Notes: a model not told the origin generated them from the sequence alone. DNA of 64,000 nt from Ruegeria atlantica (GCF_013032005.1 NZ_WQBE01000003.1:62001-126000); one strand, 5' to 3'. Positions 46,552 to 56,915 are shown, counted from the first letter of the stretch. A program made the numbers and translations.

Positions 46552-47610
46552 ATGACGGATCTGATTTCGATTTACAACGCCCGCATTGCCGAGGGCAGTC
46601 TGACCCGGGACGATGCGCAAGAGGCCGTCCTACCCCATTTCGAACGTATCCGAGCGGCGCTGTCCGCCCCGGTTAAACGCGGGTTGTTCCGCAAGGCTCC
46701 GCCCCCGCCCAAGGGGTTGTATCTTTGGGGCGGCGTGGGGCGCGGAAAATCCATGTTGATGGATATGTTTGTCGATGCGCTGGAGGATATTCCCGCACGT
46801 CGAGTGCATTTTCATGCGTTCATGCAGGAAATTCATGCCGGTATGCACAAAGCCCGTCAGGATGGGGTCGAGGATGCCTTGGCTCCGGTGGCGAAAGAGG
46901 TCGTGAATTCGGTCAGGCTGCTTGCTTTTGACGAGATGCAGATTATCGATATCACCGATGCCATGATCGTAGGGCGTCTGTTCGACCTGCTTTATGAAGG
47001 CGGCGTTGTGGTTGTGACCACGTCAAACCGGCACCCTGACGATTTGTACAAGGACGGGCTGAATAGGCAGTTGTTCCTGCCTTTCATCGCCCGCATCAAG
47101 GAACAGCTTCAGGTGTGGGAGCTGGTATCTCCCACAGATTACCGCCAAAACCGGCTGGAGGGCGCACCGGTGTACTTCACCCCAATCGGACCCGAGGCAC
47201 GGCAGAACATTCGTGACGTCTGGACCGATTTGTCGGGCGGTGCGGCGGAACCGCTAGTCTTGCAGGTCAAAGGCCGGTCGGTCGAGCTGCCGGCCTTTCG
47301 GAACGGAGTTGCCCGGGCCACGTTCTACGATCTGTGTGGTCGCATGTTAGGCCCGGCGGATTACCTGGCAATTGCAGATGAGTTGAAGGTTCTGGTGCTA
47401 GAGGACATCCCGCGCTTGTCGCGCAACAACTTCAACGAAGCCAAACGGTTCGTCACATTGATTGACGCCTTATACGAGGCCAAGGTTCGGTTGATCTGTT
47501 CCGCCGCGGCTGAGCCCGAGATGTTGTATGTCGAAGGCGAAGGGACGTTCGAGTTTGAACGCACTGCCTCGCGACTGCGGGAAATGCAGGATCAGGACTG
47601 GGGGAAATAA
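46552..47610 (+). CDS. zapE: Cell division protein ZapE (AFG1-like ATPase)
   Basis: A 352-residue P-loop ATPase. Walker A GGVGRGKSMLMD, Walker B LLAFDEMQIIDITDAMI, and an arginine-finger region VTTSNRHPDDLYKDG match the AFG1/ZapE family, which acts at the Z-ring in late cell division and in membrane protein quality control. ATG at 46552 gives the standard start (TDLISIYNARIAEG); ATG at 46507 is an alternative adding 15 residues. It is followed by a dispersed intergenic element. Confidence 0.92.
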   Translation: MTDLISIYNARIAEGSLTRDDAQEAVLPHFERIRAALSAPVKRGLFRKAPPPPKGLYLWGGVGRGKSMLMDMFVDALEDIPARRVHFHAFMQEIHAGMHKARQDGVEDALAPVAKEVVNSVRLLAFDEMQIIDITDAMIVGRLFDLLYEGGVVVVTTSNRHPDDLYKDGLNRQLFLPFIARIKEQLQVWELVSPTDYRQNRLEGAPVYFTPIGPEARQNIRDVWTDLSGGAAEPLVLQVKGRSVELPAFRNGVARATFYDLCGRMLGPADYLAIADELKVLVLEDIPRLSRNNFNEAKRFVTLIDALYEAKVRLICSAAAEPEMLYVEGEGTFEFERTASRLREMQDQDWGK

Positions 47611-47670
47611 GGGGCTCTGCCCCCGCCGCGCTTTGCGTGGCTCCCCCGAGGTATTTTTGGCCAGATGAAG
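47611..47670 (+). repeat. Dispersed roseobacter intergenic element / terminator-like
   Basis: Directly after the zapE stop comes GGGGC-TCT-GCCCC (47611-47623), a G/C-rich block, then a CCCCCGAGGTATTTTTGG segment running into CCAGATGAAG. From memory, elements ending in TATTTTTGGCCAGATGAAG recur many times after genes in Rhodobacteraceae genomes. The hairpin plus TTTTT suits a terminator. Whether it also acts as a mobile REP-like unit is not established. Confidence 0.55.
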
Positions 47671-47688
47671 CCCCTGCGGGCAGAGAAT

Positions 47689-48963
47689 TTAGCCGTTTTC
47701 GCGCAAGATGTTTCCCGCCAGATACAGCGAGCCGCAGATCAGAACGCGGGCTTGTGGGTTTTCCCCGACAATTGCTTTCAGAGCGTCGGCAACACTGTCG
47801 GCGGTTGTGGCGGATAAGTTGACTTTAGCCGCGGCAGCGGCCGTGTCTTCGGCACTCAGCGTTGCGGCCTCGCCAGGGATCGATACTGCGGTCAGGCTTT
47901 GGGCCTGTTTTGCGAGCGGTGCGAGGTAACCTGTCACGTCTTTGGTGTTGAGCATTCCGCAGATCATATGCGTCGGGCGCTCTGGCAGTTTGGTCAAAAC
48001 ATCCGCCAGTGCTACTCCGGCGGCGGTATTGTGACCACCATCCAGCCACAGCTCAGCTTGTGGCGCAGCCTCGACCAGGGGACCGGTTTTCAGGCGCTGC
48101 ATACGGGCGGGCCATTCGGCACGGGTCACTGCGGCCTCGTAGGCGTCGTCGCCCAGATCAAGGTGCCGTAGAACGGCCAGCGCAGCACCAGCGTTCTGCA
48201 TCTGATGCGCACCCAGCAGGTTGGGCAATGGCAGGTCACGCAACCCGGTTTCGTCCTGATAGATCAGGCGCCCGTTTTCCTCATGCACATGCCAGTGCTG
48301 ACCGTGGACCAGCAGCGGCGCACCCAGGCGTGCGGCGGTGTATTCGATGACCTCTAGCGCCTCGTCCTGTTGCGGGCCGACGATACAGGGCACACTAGGT
48401 TTGATGATGCCCGCCTTTTCGGCTGCGATCTTGCCCAGCGTATCTCCCAGAAACTGTTCGTGGTCGATCGAAACTGGCGTGATCACCGTTACGGCCGGTT
48501 CGTGTATGACATTCGTGGCATCCAGACGGCCACCCAAGCCGACCTCAAGCAGCGTGTAATCTGCCTGCGTCCGTGCAAAAGCCAGCAGGGCCGCGCAGGT
48601 CGTGATCTCAAAATAAGTGATGTTTTCGCCATCATTGGCGGCGTAGCATTCATCCAGAACGGCGGTCAAAGCGGGCTCCGAAATCAGCTCTCCGGCCAAT
48701 CGGATGCGTTCGTGAAACCGCGCGAGGTGGGGCGAGGTATAGGCGTGGACAGACAGCCCCGCGCCCTCTAACCCGGCACGGATCATCGCCTGGGTCGAGC
48801 CCTTGCCATTGGTTCCGGCGATATGGATCGCCGGTGGCAGCTTGACCTGCGGATTGTCCAAAGCTGCCAGCAAACGCCAGACACGATCCAAGGTCAGGTC
48901 AATGATCTTGGGATGCAGCGCCATCATCCGGTCGAGGATGACGTCAGATGTCGGGCTGGTCAT
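47689..48963 (-). CDS. folC: Bifunctional folylpolyglutamate/dihydrofolate synthase
   Basis: A 424-residue Mur-ligase-family enzyme. ATP loop [15 protein letters not shown], metal and folate motifs [15 protein letters not shown] and [15 protein letters not shown], and the later [19 protein letters not shown] and [13 protein letters not shown]. It adds glutamate to dihydropteroate and then extends the folate tail. It overlaps the upstream accD by 4 bases, the usual folC-accD arrangement. Confidence 0.95.
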   Translation of the reverse strand: MTSPTSDVILDRMMALHPKIIDLTLDRVWRLLAALDNPQVKLPPAIHIAGTNGKGSTQAMIRAGLEGAGLSVHAYTSPHLARFHERIRLAGELISEPALTAVLDECYAANDGENITYFEITTCAALLAFARTQADYTLLEVGLGGRLDATNVIHEPAVTVITPVSIDHEQFLGDTLGKIAAEKAGIIKPSVPCIVGPQQDEALEVIEYTAARLGAPLLVHGQHWHVHEENGRLIYQDETGLRDLPLPNLLGAHQMQNAGAALAVLRHLDLGDDAYEAAVTRAEWPARMQRLKTGPLVEAAPQAELWLDGGHNTAAGVALADVLTKLPERPTHMICGMLNTKDVTGYLAPLAKQAQSLTAVSIPGEAATLSAEDTAAAAAKVNLSATTADSVADALKAIVGENPQARVLICGSLYLAGNILRENG

Positions 48964-49892
48964 TCTTCGACCGTTTCCTCGGCTGGGGTTTCGGCCTTGG
49001 CCTCTTCGGGCTGGGGCGCGGGCAAATCGCCTTTGACTGCTGGCGGCTGGTTCATCAGCATCCGGGTAATGGTGATCAGTTCCTCTCGCATCTCGGTCCG
49101 CTTGGTCACACGGTCCAACATGCCATGATCCAGCAGGTATTCCGCGCGCTGGAACCCTTCGGGCAGTTTTTCACGGATAGTCTGTTCAATCACGCGCGGC
49201 CCTGCAAAACAGATCAGCGCATTGGGTTCCGAAATATGGACATCGCCCAGCATCGCGTAAGATGCGGTCACGCCACCGGTAGTGGGATGCGTCAGCACGA
49301 CAATATAGGGCAGGTTCGCCTCTTTCAGCATCTCAACGGCCACGGTTGTACGCGGCATCTGCATCAGGCTGAGGATACCTTCTTGCATCCGTGCGCCACC
49401 TGCGGCTGAGAACAGAATCAACGGGCGCTTCAATTTCACCGCCTCCTGTGCGGCGGCGATGATGGCGTTGCCGACATACATGCCCATCGATCCACCCATG
49501 AACGAGAAGTCCTGTGCGGCAGCCACAATCGGGGTGCGCCCGATTTCGCCCCGAGCAACCAGCATTGCCTCAGACTCACCGGTCTTTTTCTGGGCTGCTT
49601 TCATGCGATCCGGGTATTTCTTCTGGTCCCGGAATTGCAGCGGGTCAGCTGTTGGTGCGGGAACTTCGACCTCGGTGAAAATACCACCGTCAAACAGGTG
49701 TGCGAAACGGTCCCGCGGGGTGATCGCCATGTGGTGATCACATTGGGTGCATACATTCTGGTTTTCCGCCAGCTCGCGGTGGAACAGCATCGTGCCGCAT
49801 TCATCGCACTTGTGCCAAAGGTTTTCGGGCACTTCCCGGCGCGAGAAGATCGAATTGATCCGGGGACGGACGTAGTTTGTGATCCAGTTCAT
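48960..49892 (-). CDS. accD: Acetyl-CoA carboxylase carboxyltransferase beta subunit
   Basis: A 310-residue AccD. The N-terminal zinc ribbon has four Cys ([25 protein letters not shown]). The crotonase-like core shows [19 protein letters not shown] and [17 protein letters not shown]. With AccA it moves carboxyl from biotin to acetyl-CoA, the first step of fatty acid synthesis. ATG at 49892 gives the classical [10 protein letters not shown] start; a longer frame to 49967 is not needed. A Glu/Ala/Pro-rich tail of about 25 residues follows the core. Confidence 0.95.
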   Translation of the reverse strand: MNWITNYVRPRINSIFSRREVPENLWHKCDECGTMLFHRELAENQNVCTQCDHHMAITPRDRFAHLFDGGIFTEVEVPAPTADPLQFRDQKKYPDRMKAAQKKTGESEAMLVARGEIGRTPIVAAAQDFSFMGGSMGMYVGNAIIAAAQEAVKLKRPLILFSAAGGARMQEGILSLMQMPRTTVAVEMLKEANLPYIVVLTHPTTGGVTASYAMLGDVHISEPNALICFAGPRVIEQTIREKLPEGFQRAEYLLDHGMLDRVTKRTEMREELITITRMLMNQPPAVKGDLPAPQPEEAKAETPAEETVEE

Positions 49893-49950
49893 GTCGGAAC
49901 CTTGTTTTGCGGCATTGACGTCAAATAAGACGCAACGGAAAGAAATGCAA

Positions 49951-50841
49951 TCAACGCCTGAGCGCAAGACGTGCAGTTAACCAGCTGACAGTCATTACCG
50001 CAAAATCAACGAACAGCCATTGCCGTAACGAGCCGGTTTCGGACATGTCGTAAGGCAGCAGATACAATGCCAACCCGCTTAACGTTTCAGGCAGCGAAAT
50101 GAACAGAAGCGCGACCGCATTGTTCAGAAAATGCAATGCAATAGCAGGTCCTAATGTTCCCGACCTTGCGGTCAAATCCGCCGCCAGCAGGCCGAAGATA
50201 CACGCCCAAATGGCCACCAGAAGGGCATTCTCGCCGGTGACACCGGGCGCATAATGCCCTGCTGCGAACAGTACCGAAGGTACTCCCATCCAGATCGCCG
50301 GAGATCGGAATCTAGCCGCCAAGCATTGCTGGATATAGCCGCGAAACAGCACTTCTTCGGCGCTGGTCTGAATCAGGACCGCAATCACCGACACTGGCAG
50401 CAAAAGCAACCATGTGGACAGGGCCAGGTTTTGCGTCAGCGTCTCACCCATACCATAGGGTGGCAGGGCCGCCATGATCAGGCCCAGAATCACCAAGGCA
50501 CGCAGGACCATCCAGAATTGTTGCAATAACAGGCGGCGCGGGCCAAGGATCGCGGCCAGAGACCGGTGCTGCATTTGACGGGCGGCGATAGCCACGCCCA
50601 GCGTCAGGAAACCGAAACTCAGCAGCAGAATCAGCGCGGCCGACGTTGAGGTTCCGTGCAAAAGACCCTGCGCCTGATCTGGTTGAAGCAATTGCCCGAT
50701 AAAGGCAAACAACACTGCGTTCAACGTCACATAGAGAACAAGAACAATACCCAGACCCGCCGCGAGGCGCCACAGTTCAGGCCGCGCGCGCGCGTCACCC
50801 ACAAGCCCCTCATGGGCGGCATATGCGTTCGGGTCAGGCAT
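49951..50841 (-). CDS. CPBP-family intramembrane metalloprotease
   Basis: A 296-residue protein with about eight hydrophobic segments and the three Abi/CPBP motifs: EEVLFRGY (EExxxR), FAAGHYAP (FxxxH) and HFLNNAV (HxxxN). These enzymes cleave prenylated or membrane substrates. The start at 50841 overlaps the stop of the upstream ABC-like gene by 8 bases, or a GTG at 50859 by 26, so the two are coupled. The pairing with that odd ABC protein may be functional. Confidence 0.85.
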   Translation of the reverse strand: MPDPNAYAAHEGLVGDARARPELWRLAAGLGIVLVLYVTLNAVLFAFIGQLLQPDQAQGLLHGTSTSAALILLLSFGFLTLGVAIAARQMQHRSLAAILGPRRLLLQQFWMVLRALVILGLIMAALPPYGMGETLTQNLALSTWLLLLPVSVIAVLIQTSAEEVLFRGYIQQCLAARFRSPAIWMGVPSVLFAAGHYAPGVTGENALLVAIWACIFGLLAADLTARSGTLGPAIALHFLNNAVALLFISLPETLSGLALYLLPYDMSETGSLRQWLFVDFAVMTVSWLTARLALRR

Positions 50842-53800
50842 TGTTGCCAGAGCTTTCACCTTCGATGGATTGTGGGATTTCGGGGAACACCTCAGATGCG
50901 TGTTGGATGGTGTTGATCCTTGTGGACAACGTGGTCAGATACCCGGCAACGGTTTGCAGCAACTGAACCGCGACCGACGCATCGCTTTCGATCACAGCGC
51001 GCAATTCCTCTGCTCCGATGCGCAGGAACGTACAATCTGTGGCCGCTGTCAGATCCAATTGACGGACATCGCCGGTGATAATTGAAAGATCGCCGATCAA
51101 CCGACCGGGTTCAATGATCGATATAGTGCGCGTGCCACCGCTTTCATCGGTCCAGTCCAGATTGGCCTGCCCCTTGATGCACAGATACGCCGCGTCGGGT
51201 GCCTGCCCACGGGAAAAGATCATCTGCCCCGACGCAGCCTCGTACCATTGTGCCGAAAAGGCCAGCAGCCGCTGATTGCGCGCATCCAGCCCCGAAAACA
51301 GCTCGGTCGAGGATATGATCTGCAGCTTGCGACTCAGATCAGCCGAGGCCCCGTCTTCGTGGTGGGTTTGGGTGCGCGAGACACCGTCAATCCGACCATC
51401 CTTGATCTCGATGAACAAGTCATAGGCCTCAGGGTGCGCAAAATGATCCTCCATGAAGATCATGATCGAGTCGGGCAACAATTCGCGCAGCCGCAGACGT
51501 GTACGCAGACGGCTTTGGGAATCGTGGCTGGCCAATGCCTTGTCGAGGATCAGGATATCGGGACGTTTGATCCCCGCGCGGGAAAACGCCGCGCGCTCTT
51601 GAAACACGGTTGGCAGGTTGTTTCCGCCCAGCCCGGTCGGTAGATCGTACAAAGTCGACGCAGCCCGACGGCGCAGACCAGCCTCGTTCACGGCCTGAGC
51701 AACGACATCTTCGATCTCATCGGCATGGGCTCCGGCCATCAGGGACACCCGGCCATAAATCGCATTCTCCATCACCGTCAGGCGCGGGATGTAGCTGTCG
51801 GGCGACAGCGGCACGAACATACCATCCAGCGCCCCACGCAGCCGTTCGGCCTGATCCTTGCGGATGGACAGAATCTTGTCCTTGTATTCCTCGGGGAAGT
51901 CCGGGCCGATCTGCTCAGCGGTCAGCAGAAACGGCAGCGTCAGCAGCAAAGCGCGCTCATCCTCTGAAATTCCGTTGTCTCCTCTCGACTTACGTCGATC
52001 CTTGATGTCGAGCAGACGGTGATACATGTCCTTGGACATCCCCAGACGCAGGAACAGCGGGTGATCGGTGCCGTCGCGACCAAAGGCCTGATCCAATGTT
52101 TCCATCACGGCGCTGGCCATGGACATAGCGTCATCGGCAAGATCATGCATCCCAAGCATGTTCTTGAACCGCCGATCATCCGCCATAGACTCGGGCGTGA
52201 TATCCCGAGACGGGGTCGCATAGAGCAGGTTACCCCCCAAAGGAACAGCCGGGTTAAAACGATCCGGGTCGAACCGGTAAACGTGTTGGTCCAGCCCTTT
52301 TTCCTGCAGCTTTTCCGCAATCGTCCCCCGCAGGTTGACCACGTCCTGCGCCAGATCGGGATGCAAAATGGGATCAAATTGTGTGCGCAGGGTACGGCGC
52401 AGCATAAGTTCGTCAGTACCCATCGCTTCGACCAGTTGGAACCACCAGGCGCGAATGTCATCAACATCGTCCAGCCCGGCAAGCCCCGGATCAATCCATT
52501 CATCCGTCAGCGAATCCGTCGGATTTCCGGCGCGGGCAGCTTCGATTTGCCAGCGAGTCGGCGCCACGGCGGCATCGGCCTCATGCTGAGGATGCGGACG
52601 CAGGGGCATCAACAGATTGTCGCCCAGCGTGCCGTCGAACAGATAGGGCCGCGAATAGGCATAGCCGATCCGGGCCGCAATCACGACCTGATGCAGGTCT
52701 TTCAGATTGTGACCCGCCATGATCACGTCGCCCTGCACCGGCAGGACTTCGCGGGTCAGGACCTGCGCCAGCGCATTTCGTTCCGCGGCATGGGTCGATT
52801 GGATGGCGACCCGCGCACCCTTGGGAATGGTCAGGTCGATATCTTCCAGAATGGTCTTGCCGTCATCATCGCGCACGGTGATGTTTCGCAACTCAATATC
52901 GCCCGTCAGATGCGGAATAGTCTCGGGCTCACCCACGAACAGATTTTCAGGGATCATGTTTGAAGGCGCAAAGCGTTCGGTCACGACCTCCCACCGCAGG
53001 GACATGTCCTGTACCTGATTGTAGTAGGTCAGCAGGTCCTTCCACGGGCCGCTCAGATCCTTATAGGCCCCAAGTGCAGCAACCAGCGCCCCGACTGTCA
53101 CCTCACCAGTGATCGCCAGATAGCCGCCTACCGAATAGAACAGAAACGGCGTCATCTGCGTAATCAGGTTGTTGAGGAACTTCATGAAGAACTTTTTGTT
53201 GTAGATCTTGAACCGGATCTCGAACAAAAGCCCCAAACGATGACTGAACTGCGCCTGCCGATATCGCCAGCCGCCATTGGTGCGCAGATCGCTGATCCCA
53301 GCCGCACTTTCGCCAATTTCTGAACTGAGGTTGCGGACCTCTTGAATACGTTCCTTGTTCAACAGGTTGATCTGGCGTTGCAACTTTGGAATCAGCCAGG
53401 CCTGCAGAGGGATCAGAGCCACACTGGCAAGGCCGAACCAGACGCTCTGCATGAACAGGAAAGTGACGATGGTCATCATCTGCCCGAACTGGAAAACCGG
53501 CTGCGCGATCGCGTCGCCCATCAGGCCACCCATCGGTTCGGCCTCAGAGGTGATCATCGACACCAGCTCACCCTGGCTGGTGGTGGCGAAATAGGATTTC
53601 GGAAACCGCATCGTGCGATGGATCAAAGTGAACCGCAAACGGCGCAACATGCGTTCAGCAAGGATGCCCTTCATCGTGTTGATGCGCATTTTCATCAACC
53701 CGCTGGCAATCACGGTTGCCAAAAAGGCGAAACACAGGATCAACAGATACTGCACCTGCGTTACCGAGAAGCCCAGGAAAGTCACAGTATCACTGGGCGC

Positions 53801-53941
53801 GCCAATGGCCCCGTTGATGATCTGCTTGGGCAACTCCAGCGAGGCATAGAGGAACGGGAATGACAGAACCGTCAGAAACAGCAGCACAAGCTGTTGTTTC
53901 TTCGAATGTTTCCATATGAAAGCGAATAGAGTGGGTTCCAT
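50834..53941 (-). CDS. ABC-exporter-like protein with degenerate ATPase and C-terminal cyclic-nucleotide-binding domain
   Basis: A 1035-residue protein. Residues 15-315 form an ABC exporter membrane domain (PKQIINGAI, FATTSQGELVSMITSEAEPM). The ATPase fold begins near 347, but the Walker A position reads VAIQSTHAAERNALAQ (379-394), with no GKS/T. A 280-residue insertion follows (about 441-720). The signature position reads GLGGNNLPTVFQERAAF and Walker B ends ILILDKAL (796-803), so the catalytic Glu is Lys. Residues 877-995 are a cNMP-binding domain (FSRGQAPDAAYLCIKGQANL, GRLIGDLSIITGDVR). It looks catalytically dead by itself; it may need a partner or act as a cAMP-gated scaffold. ATG at 53941. 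Confidence 0.86.
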   Translation of the reverse strand: MEPTLFAFIWKHSKKQQLVLLFLTVLSFPFLYASLELPKQIINGAIGAPSDTVTFLGFSVTQVQYLLILCFAFLATVIASGLMKMRINTMKGILAERMLRRLRFTLIHRTMRFPKSYFATTSQGELVSMITSEAEPMGGLMGDAIAQPVFQFGQMMTIVTFLFMQSVWFGLASVALIPLQAWLIPKLQRQINLLNKERIQEVRNLSSEIGESAAGISDLRTNGGWRYRQAQFSHRLGLLFEIRFKIYNKKFFMKFLNNLITQMTPFLFYSVGGYLAITGEVTVGALVAALGAYKDLSGPWKDLLTYYNQVQDMSLRWEVVTERFAPSNMIPENLFVGEPETIPHLTGDIELRNITVRDDDGKTILEDIDLTIPKGARVAIQSTHAAERNALAQVLTREVLPVQGDVIMAGHNLKDLHQVVIAARIGYAYSRPYLFDGTLGDNLLMPLRPHPQHEADAAVAPTRWQIEAARAGNPTDSLTDEWIDPGLAGLDDVDDIRAWWFQLVEAMGTDELMLRRTLRTQFDPILHPDLAQDVVNLRGTIAEKLQEKGLDQHVYRFDPDRFNPAVPLGGNLLYATPSRDITPESMADDRRFKNMLGMHDLADDAMSMASAVMETLDQAFGRDGTDHPLFLRLGMSKDMYHRLLDIKDRRKSRGDNGISEDERALLLTLPFLLTAEQIGPDFPEEYKDKILSIRKDQAERLRGALDGMFVPLSPDSYIPRLTVMENAIYGRVSLMAGAHADEIEDVVAQAVNEAGLRRRAASTLYDLPTGLGGNNLPTVFQERAAFSRAGIKRPDILILDKALASHDSQSRLRTRLRLRELLPDSIMIFMEDHFAHPEAYDLFIEIKDGRIDGVSRTQTHHEDGASADLSRKLQIISSTELFSGLDARNQRLLAFSAQWYEAASGQMIFSRGQAPDAAYLCIKGQANLDWTDESGGTRTISIIEPGRLIGDLSIITGDVRQLDLTAATDCTFLRIGAEELRAVIESDASVAVQLLQTVAGYLTTLSTRINTIQHASEVFPEIPQSIEGESSGNNA

Positions 53942-54182
53942 GCCCCGGCCTTGCCTCAAATCTATTGGATGCGTTTTCGGATGATCCACTGCAATCAGGT
54001 ATCAGACGGTACGCACTGACCTTTACGATTGCAAGAATGGCTGGGCTAACAGGTTTCAAATCGATTGCCCATCCGCCCCGTTAGTCACAAATTCGCGAGA
54101 TTTGCCCCCCAGTATCGTTTATTCTCCTTTAAACCCTGCGTTGTCTTTGACTAAACAGGGTCACACTTTGAATGATGGGGCC

Positions 54183-54944
54183 ATGGGCAGACTTCTGGAT
54201 CGCTATATTCAACGCCGCGCCGTCGAACGCTGGCGTCAGGCCCTGCGTGGTGCGTCTGCTGCGCCTGAACCGCAACTGCGGCAACAGCGTGATGATGCGC
54301 GCAAGCTGCGCACGCATCTGCAGTTGCTGATTCATGAGGCCGACAGCCGTCTGGCCCGACCTCGAATTGGGTCGACCCAATTCCCAAAACCCCTTGGCAC
54401 CGATTGGTGCTGGCGACCGGATCTGTGGCGCGGGCCATTGGCGCGTCCGGGTGTGGCCTCGGCCGCACGAAAGGCGCAGATGGACCGGCAGGTGACCTTG
54501 TTCCACGACTGTTCCCTAGCCGAAATAGCAATGCGGCAGACCCGGAATTCCCGCGACAAGGATCTGGCCGCATATGGGATGACAGTTGAAGTGTTCGGGT
54601 TTTCCGGTTCTTTCCTGTCCCTGTCTGTGGAATTGCCCTACGAGGCTGCTCAGGGCCTGACCAAACAGCATCTCATGCGTGTGGATACCCTGATCGAGGC
54701 CGAGCAGCCGCTTGAGATATTCGCCCGTCTCAACATCCAGCACGGACCCAACGCTGAACAGGTTCTGCGCAAGCTGGACCTGTCTGCAAGCTCCTGCTCA
54801 GTCGATTTCGATCTGGCACATTTGCCCTTGAATGAGTCGCGGATCGAGAAGATCTGGCTGGACCTGATCTTTGAAAACCCGCAGATGAATCGCGTTTCCC
54901 TGCGCGATCTGACCTTCTGCCGCCACCATCGCGCCGATTTGTAA
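54183..54944 (+). CDS. Conserved roseobacter protein (likely DUF6478 family)
   Basis: A 253-residue protein beginning GRLLDRYIQRRAVERWRQAL, with IGSTQFPKPLGTDWCWRPDL, VTLFHDCSLAEIAMRQTRN and LRDLTFCRHHRADL. This pattern is, as I recall, the DUF6478 family restricted to Rhodobacteraceae; its function is unknown. No signal peptide or membrane segment. The following 117-residue gene starts 11 bp later, so they are likely co-transcribed. Confidence 0.82.
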   Translation: MGRLLDRYIQRRAVERWRQALRGASAAPEPQLRQQRDDARKLRTHLQLLIHEADSRLARPRIGSTQFPKPLGTDWCWRPDLWRGPLARPGVASAARKAQMDRQVTLFHDCSLAEIAMRQTRNSRDKDLAAYGMTVEVFGFSGSFLSLSVELPYEAAQGLTKQHLMRVDTLIEAEQPLEIFARLNIQHGPNAEQVLRKLDLSASSCSVDFDLAHLPLNESRIEKIWLDLIFENPQMNRVSLRDLTFCRHHRADL

Positions 54945-54955
54945 GAGGTCCGGCC

Positions 54956-55309
54956 ATGACGCAACCGACATTGACACCCATCCGGTTCGAGAACGGCCTC
55001 TGGCAGGGTCACCTGCAAGCCGAGGTGGCGGTTGAGGTTCTGTACTTGGGCGAACCTTTGGAAGACGTGCGCGTGACACCAGCAGATGACGGATGGGCAC
55101 TGACTGTCCCTGTACCCGTGAAGGCACTGTCCGATGGCGTGCATTGCTTTGTCATCGTGGACGCAGGCACGTCCGAAAAACTTGGCGATTTTACCATTAT
55201 CGCAGGCGCCCCGGCAGCGGATGATCTTCGCGCTGAGGTCGAGCTGCTACGCGCGGAACTGGATATGCTGAAACGGGCATTTCGGCGGGCGCAGAGCGTG
55301 GGCGAATAG
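54956..55309 (+). CDS. Small conserved hypothetical with C-terminal coiled coil
   Basis: A 117-residue protein. Residues 1-85 read like a beta-sandwich (VEVLYLGEPLEDVRVTPADD, CFVIVDAGTSEKLGDFTI). The tail ADDLRAEVELLRAELDMLKR is a short coiled coil, suggesting it multimerises. It sits 11 bp after the DUF6478-like gene. I do not recognise the family. Confidence 0.65.
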   Translation: MTQPTLTPIRFENGLWQGHLQAEVAVEVLYLGEPLEDVRVTPADDGWALTVPVPVKALSDGVHCFVIVDAGTSEKLGDFTIIAGAPAADDLRAEVELLRAELDMLKRAFRRAQSVGE

Positions 55310-55388
55310 CCCGTATAGGGCCAAGTCCCTATCTTTTCATCAGAATCCCGTGCATCCTTGAGCGACCCGCAGCAACTTGGGCAAGCTC

Positions 55389-56915
55389 ATGGATCGCAGC
55401 AGCATCATTAATCTCATCGCCCTGATGGTGACGGGGTTCGGGATCGGCATCGACTTTACCGGCGCGTTGATCCTGATTCCGGCTATCGAAAACGGTTTCG
55501 ACGCCGATATCACCAGCACCCAATGGGTTTTGAACATCTATGCCCTGTTCTTTGCCATGACGATGGTTGCCGGAGGGCGGCTTGGCGACATGTACGGGCA
55601 CCGCAAGATGATGCTGATCGGCCTGTCGATCTTTCTGTTTTCCTCAGTCATGTGTTTTGTATCGCCTAGCCTGGATTTTCTGATTGTCTCACGAGCATTA
55701 CAGGGGATCGGGGCGGGATGTGTCTGGCCCTGCACGCTGGCCTACGGCGCCACCAAAGTCTCGCGCCCTGAACATCGCGCCATGATCATGGGGCTTATTT
55801 TGGCAGGCGTCACATGCGGTAACGTCATCGGCCCGCTGATCAGCGGTACGGTCGTGAACCTTGGGGATTGGCGGCTGTTTTTCCTTGCAAACGTGGTGTT
55901 TGCGACCATTTCGATGGTCACCGCCCTAGTGTTGATGGAGCGCGAAACCCAGCACAAAAAAGGCGAACACATCGATGTCGCAGGTATGGGTGTACTGTCT
56001 TTGGCTGTCCTGCTGTTGCTTTATGGGTTGGACGTGGGTGCAGATTGGGGCTGGACTTCATCGCCGTTGCTGATGCTGTTCTTCGTCTGCGCTGTTCTGT
56101 TCGTCTTGTTCCCACAAGTGGAAAAACGAGTGAAAGAACCCCTGTTGCTGCCCCAGATGATGGCGAACAGAGAATTTCGCATCACACTGGGCCTGAACAT
56201 GTTCAATGTCTCAGCAGCGTTCGTAGGGTTGATGTATTTCCCCCAATACATGCAAAAAGTACTGGGCTGGTCGACATTGCAATCTGCATTCGGGTTGGCC
56301 CCGCTTACTGTTCTGCTTGCCGTGGGGTCCATCTTGTCGGGCAAGCTGTACAACGATTTCGGCCCCAAACGGCTTTTGTTCTGGGGTTACCTGTGCGCCA
56401 CTATCGGTGCGGCCAGTGTTGTCGTGTTGCCCGCAGGGTTGGGCTATTTTCAGATTCTGCCCGGTATGGCGATGATTGGGTTGGGGGCCACGCTGACGGT
56501 TGGCCCATCAGGCACCGCTGCGGTTTGCGCGGTGAAACCGGAACGGGCCGGGTTGGTCGGCGGGCTAAGTTTTATGACTCACCTCGTCTATGGTGCCATC
56601 TCGGTGGCCTGCGCGACCGCGATCATGTATCTGGCCAGTCTTCGTAGCCTGGGCGAACGTCTGGCGACCGCCGGGATTGATATGTCGGAATCCGATCAGC
56701 GGGCCATCAACGGCGGGACGCTGACCACATCCTCTGCACGCGCGATCATGGACAAACTGGGCACGGCCGAAGCCGAAAAGGTCAAAACCGCCATCACCGC
56801 AGCGTTTGACACCGGCATGAACATGGCGTTCATTTTCGCCACTGTGTCAGTATCTGTCGGCGTCTTATTGGCGATGTTGCTGGATGAGGAAAAGCTGCAC
56901 AAAGTGGAAAGCTGA
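55389..56915 (+). CDS. MFS transporter, DHA2 (14-helix) type
   Basis: A 508-residue protein with about fourteen hydrophobic segments. It has NIYALFFAMTMVAGGRLGDM and YGHRKMMLIGLSIFLFSSV (motif A), ARALQGIG-like SRALQGIGAGC, and a final helix near residue 480. These are proton antiporters for drugs or metabolites. ATG at 55389 is used in place of a TTG 12 bases earlier. It converges with ctpA across a terminator. Confidence 0.85.
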   Translation: MDRSSIINLIALMVTGFGIGIDFTGALILIPAIENGFDADITSTQWVLNIYALFFAMTMVAGGRLGDMYGHRKMMLIGLSIFLFSSVMCFVSPSLDFLIVSRALQGIGAGCVWPCTLAYGATKVSRPEHRAMIMGLILAGVTCGNVIGPLISGTVVNLGDWRLFFLANVVFATISMVTALVLMERETQHKKGEHIDVAGMGVLSLAVLLLLYGLDVGADWGWTSSPLLMLFFVCAVLFVLFPQVEKRVKEPLLLPQMMANREFRITLGLNMFNVSAAFVGLMYFPQYMQKVLGWSTLQSAFGLAPLTVLLAVGSILSGKLYNDFGPKRLLFWGYLCATIGAASVVVLPAGLGYFQILPGMAMIGLGATLTVGPSGTAAVCAVKPERAGLVGGLSFMTHLVYGAISVACATAIMYLASLRSLGERLATAGIDMSESDQRAINGGTLTTSSARAIMDKLGTAEAEKVKTAITAAFDTGMNMAFIFATVSVSVGVLLAMLLDEEKLHKVES

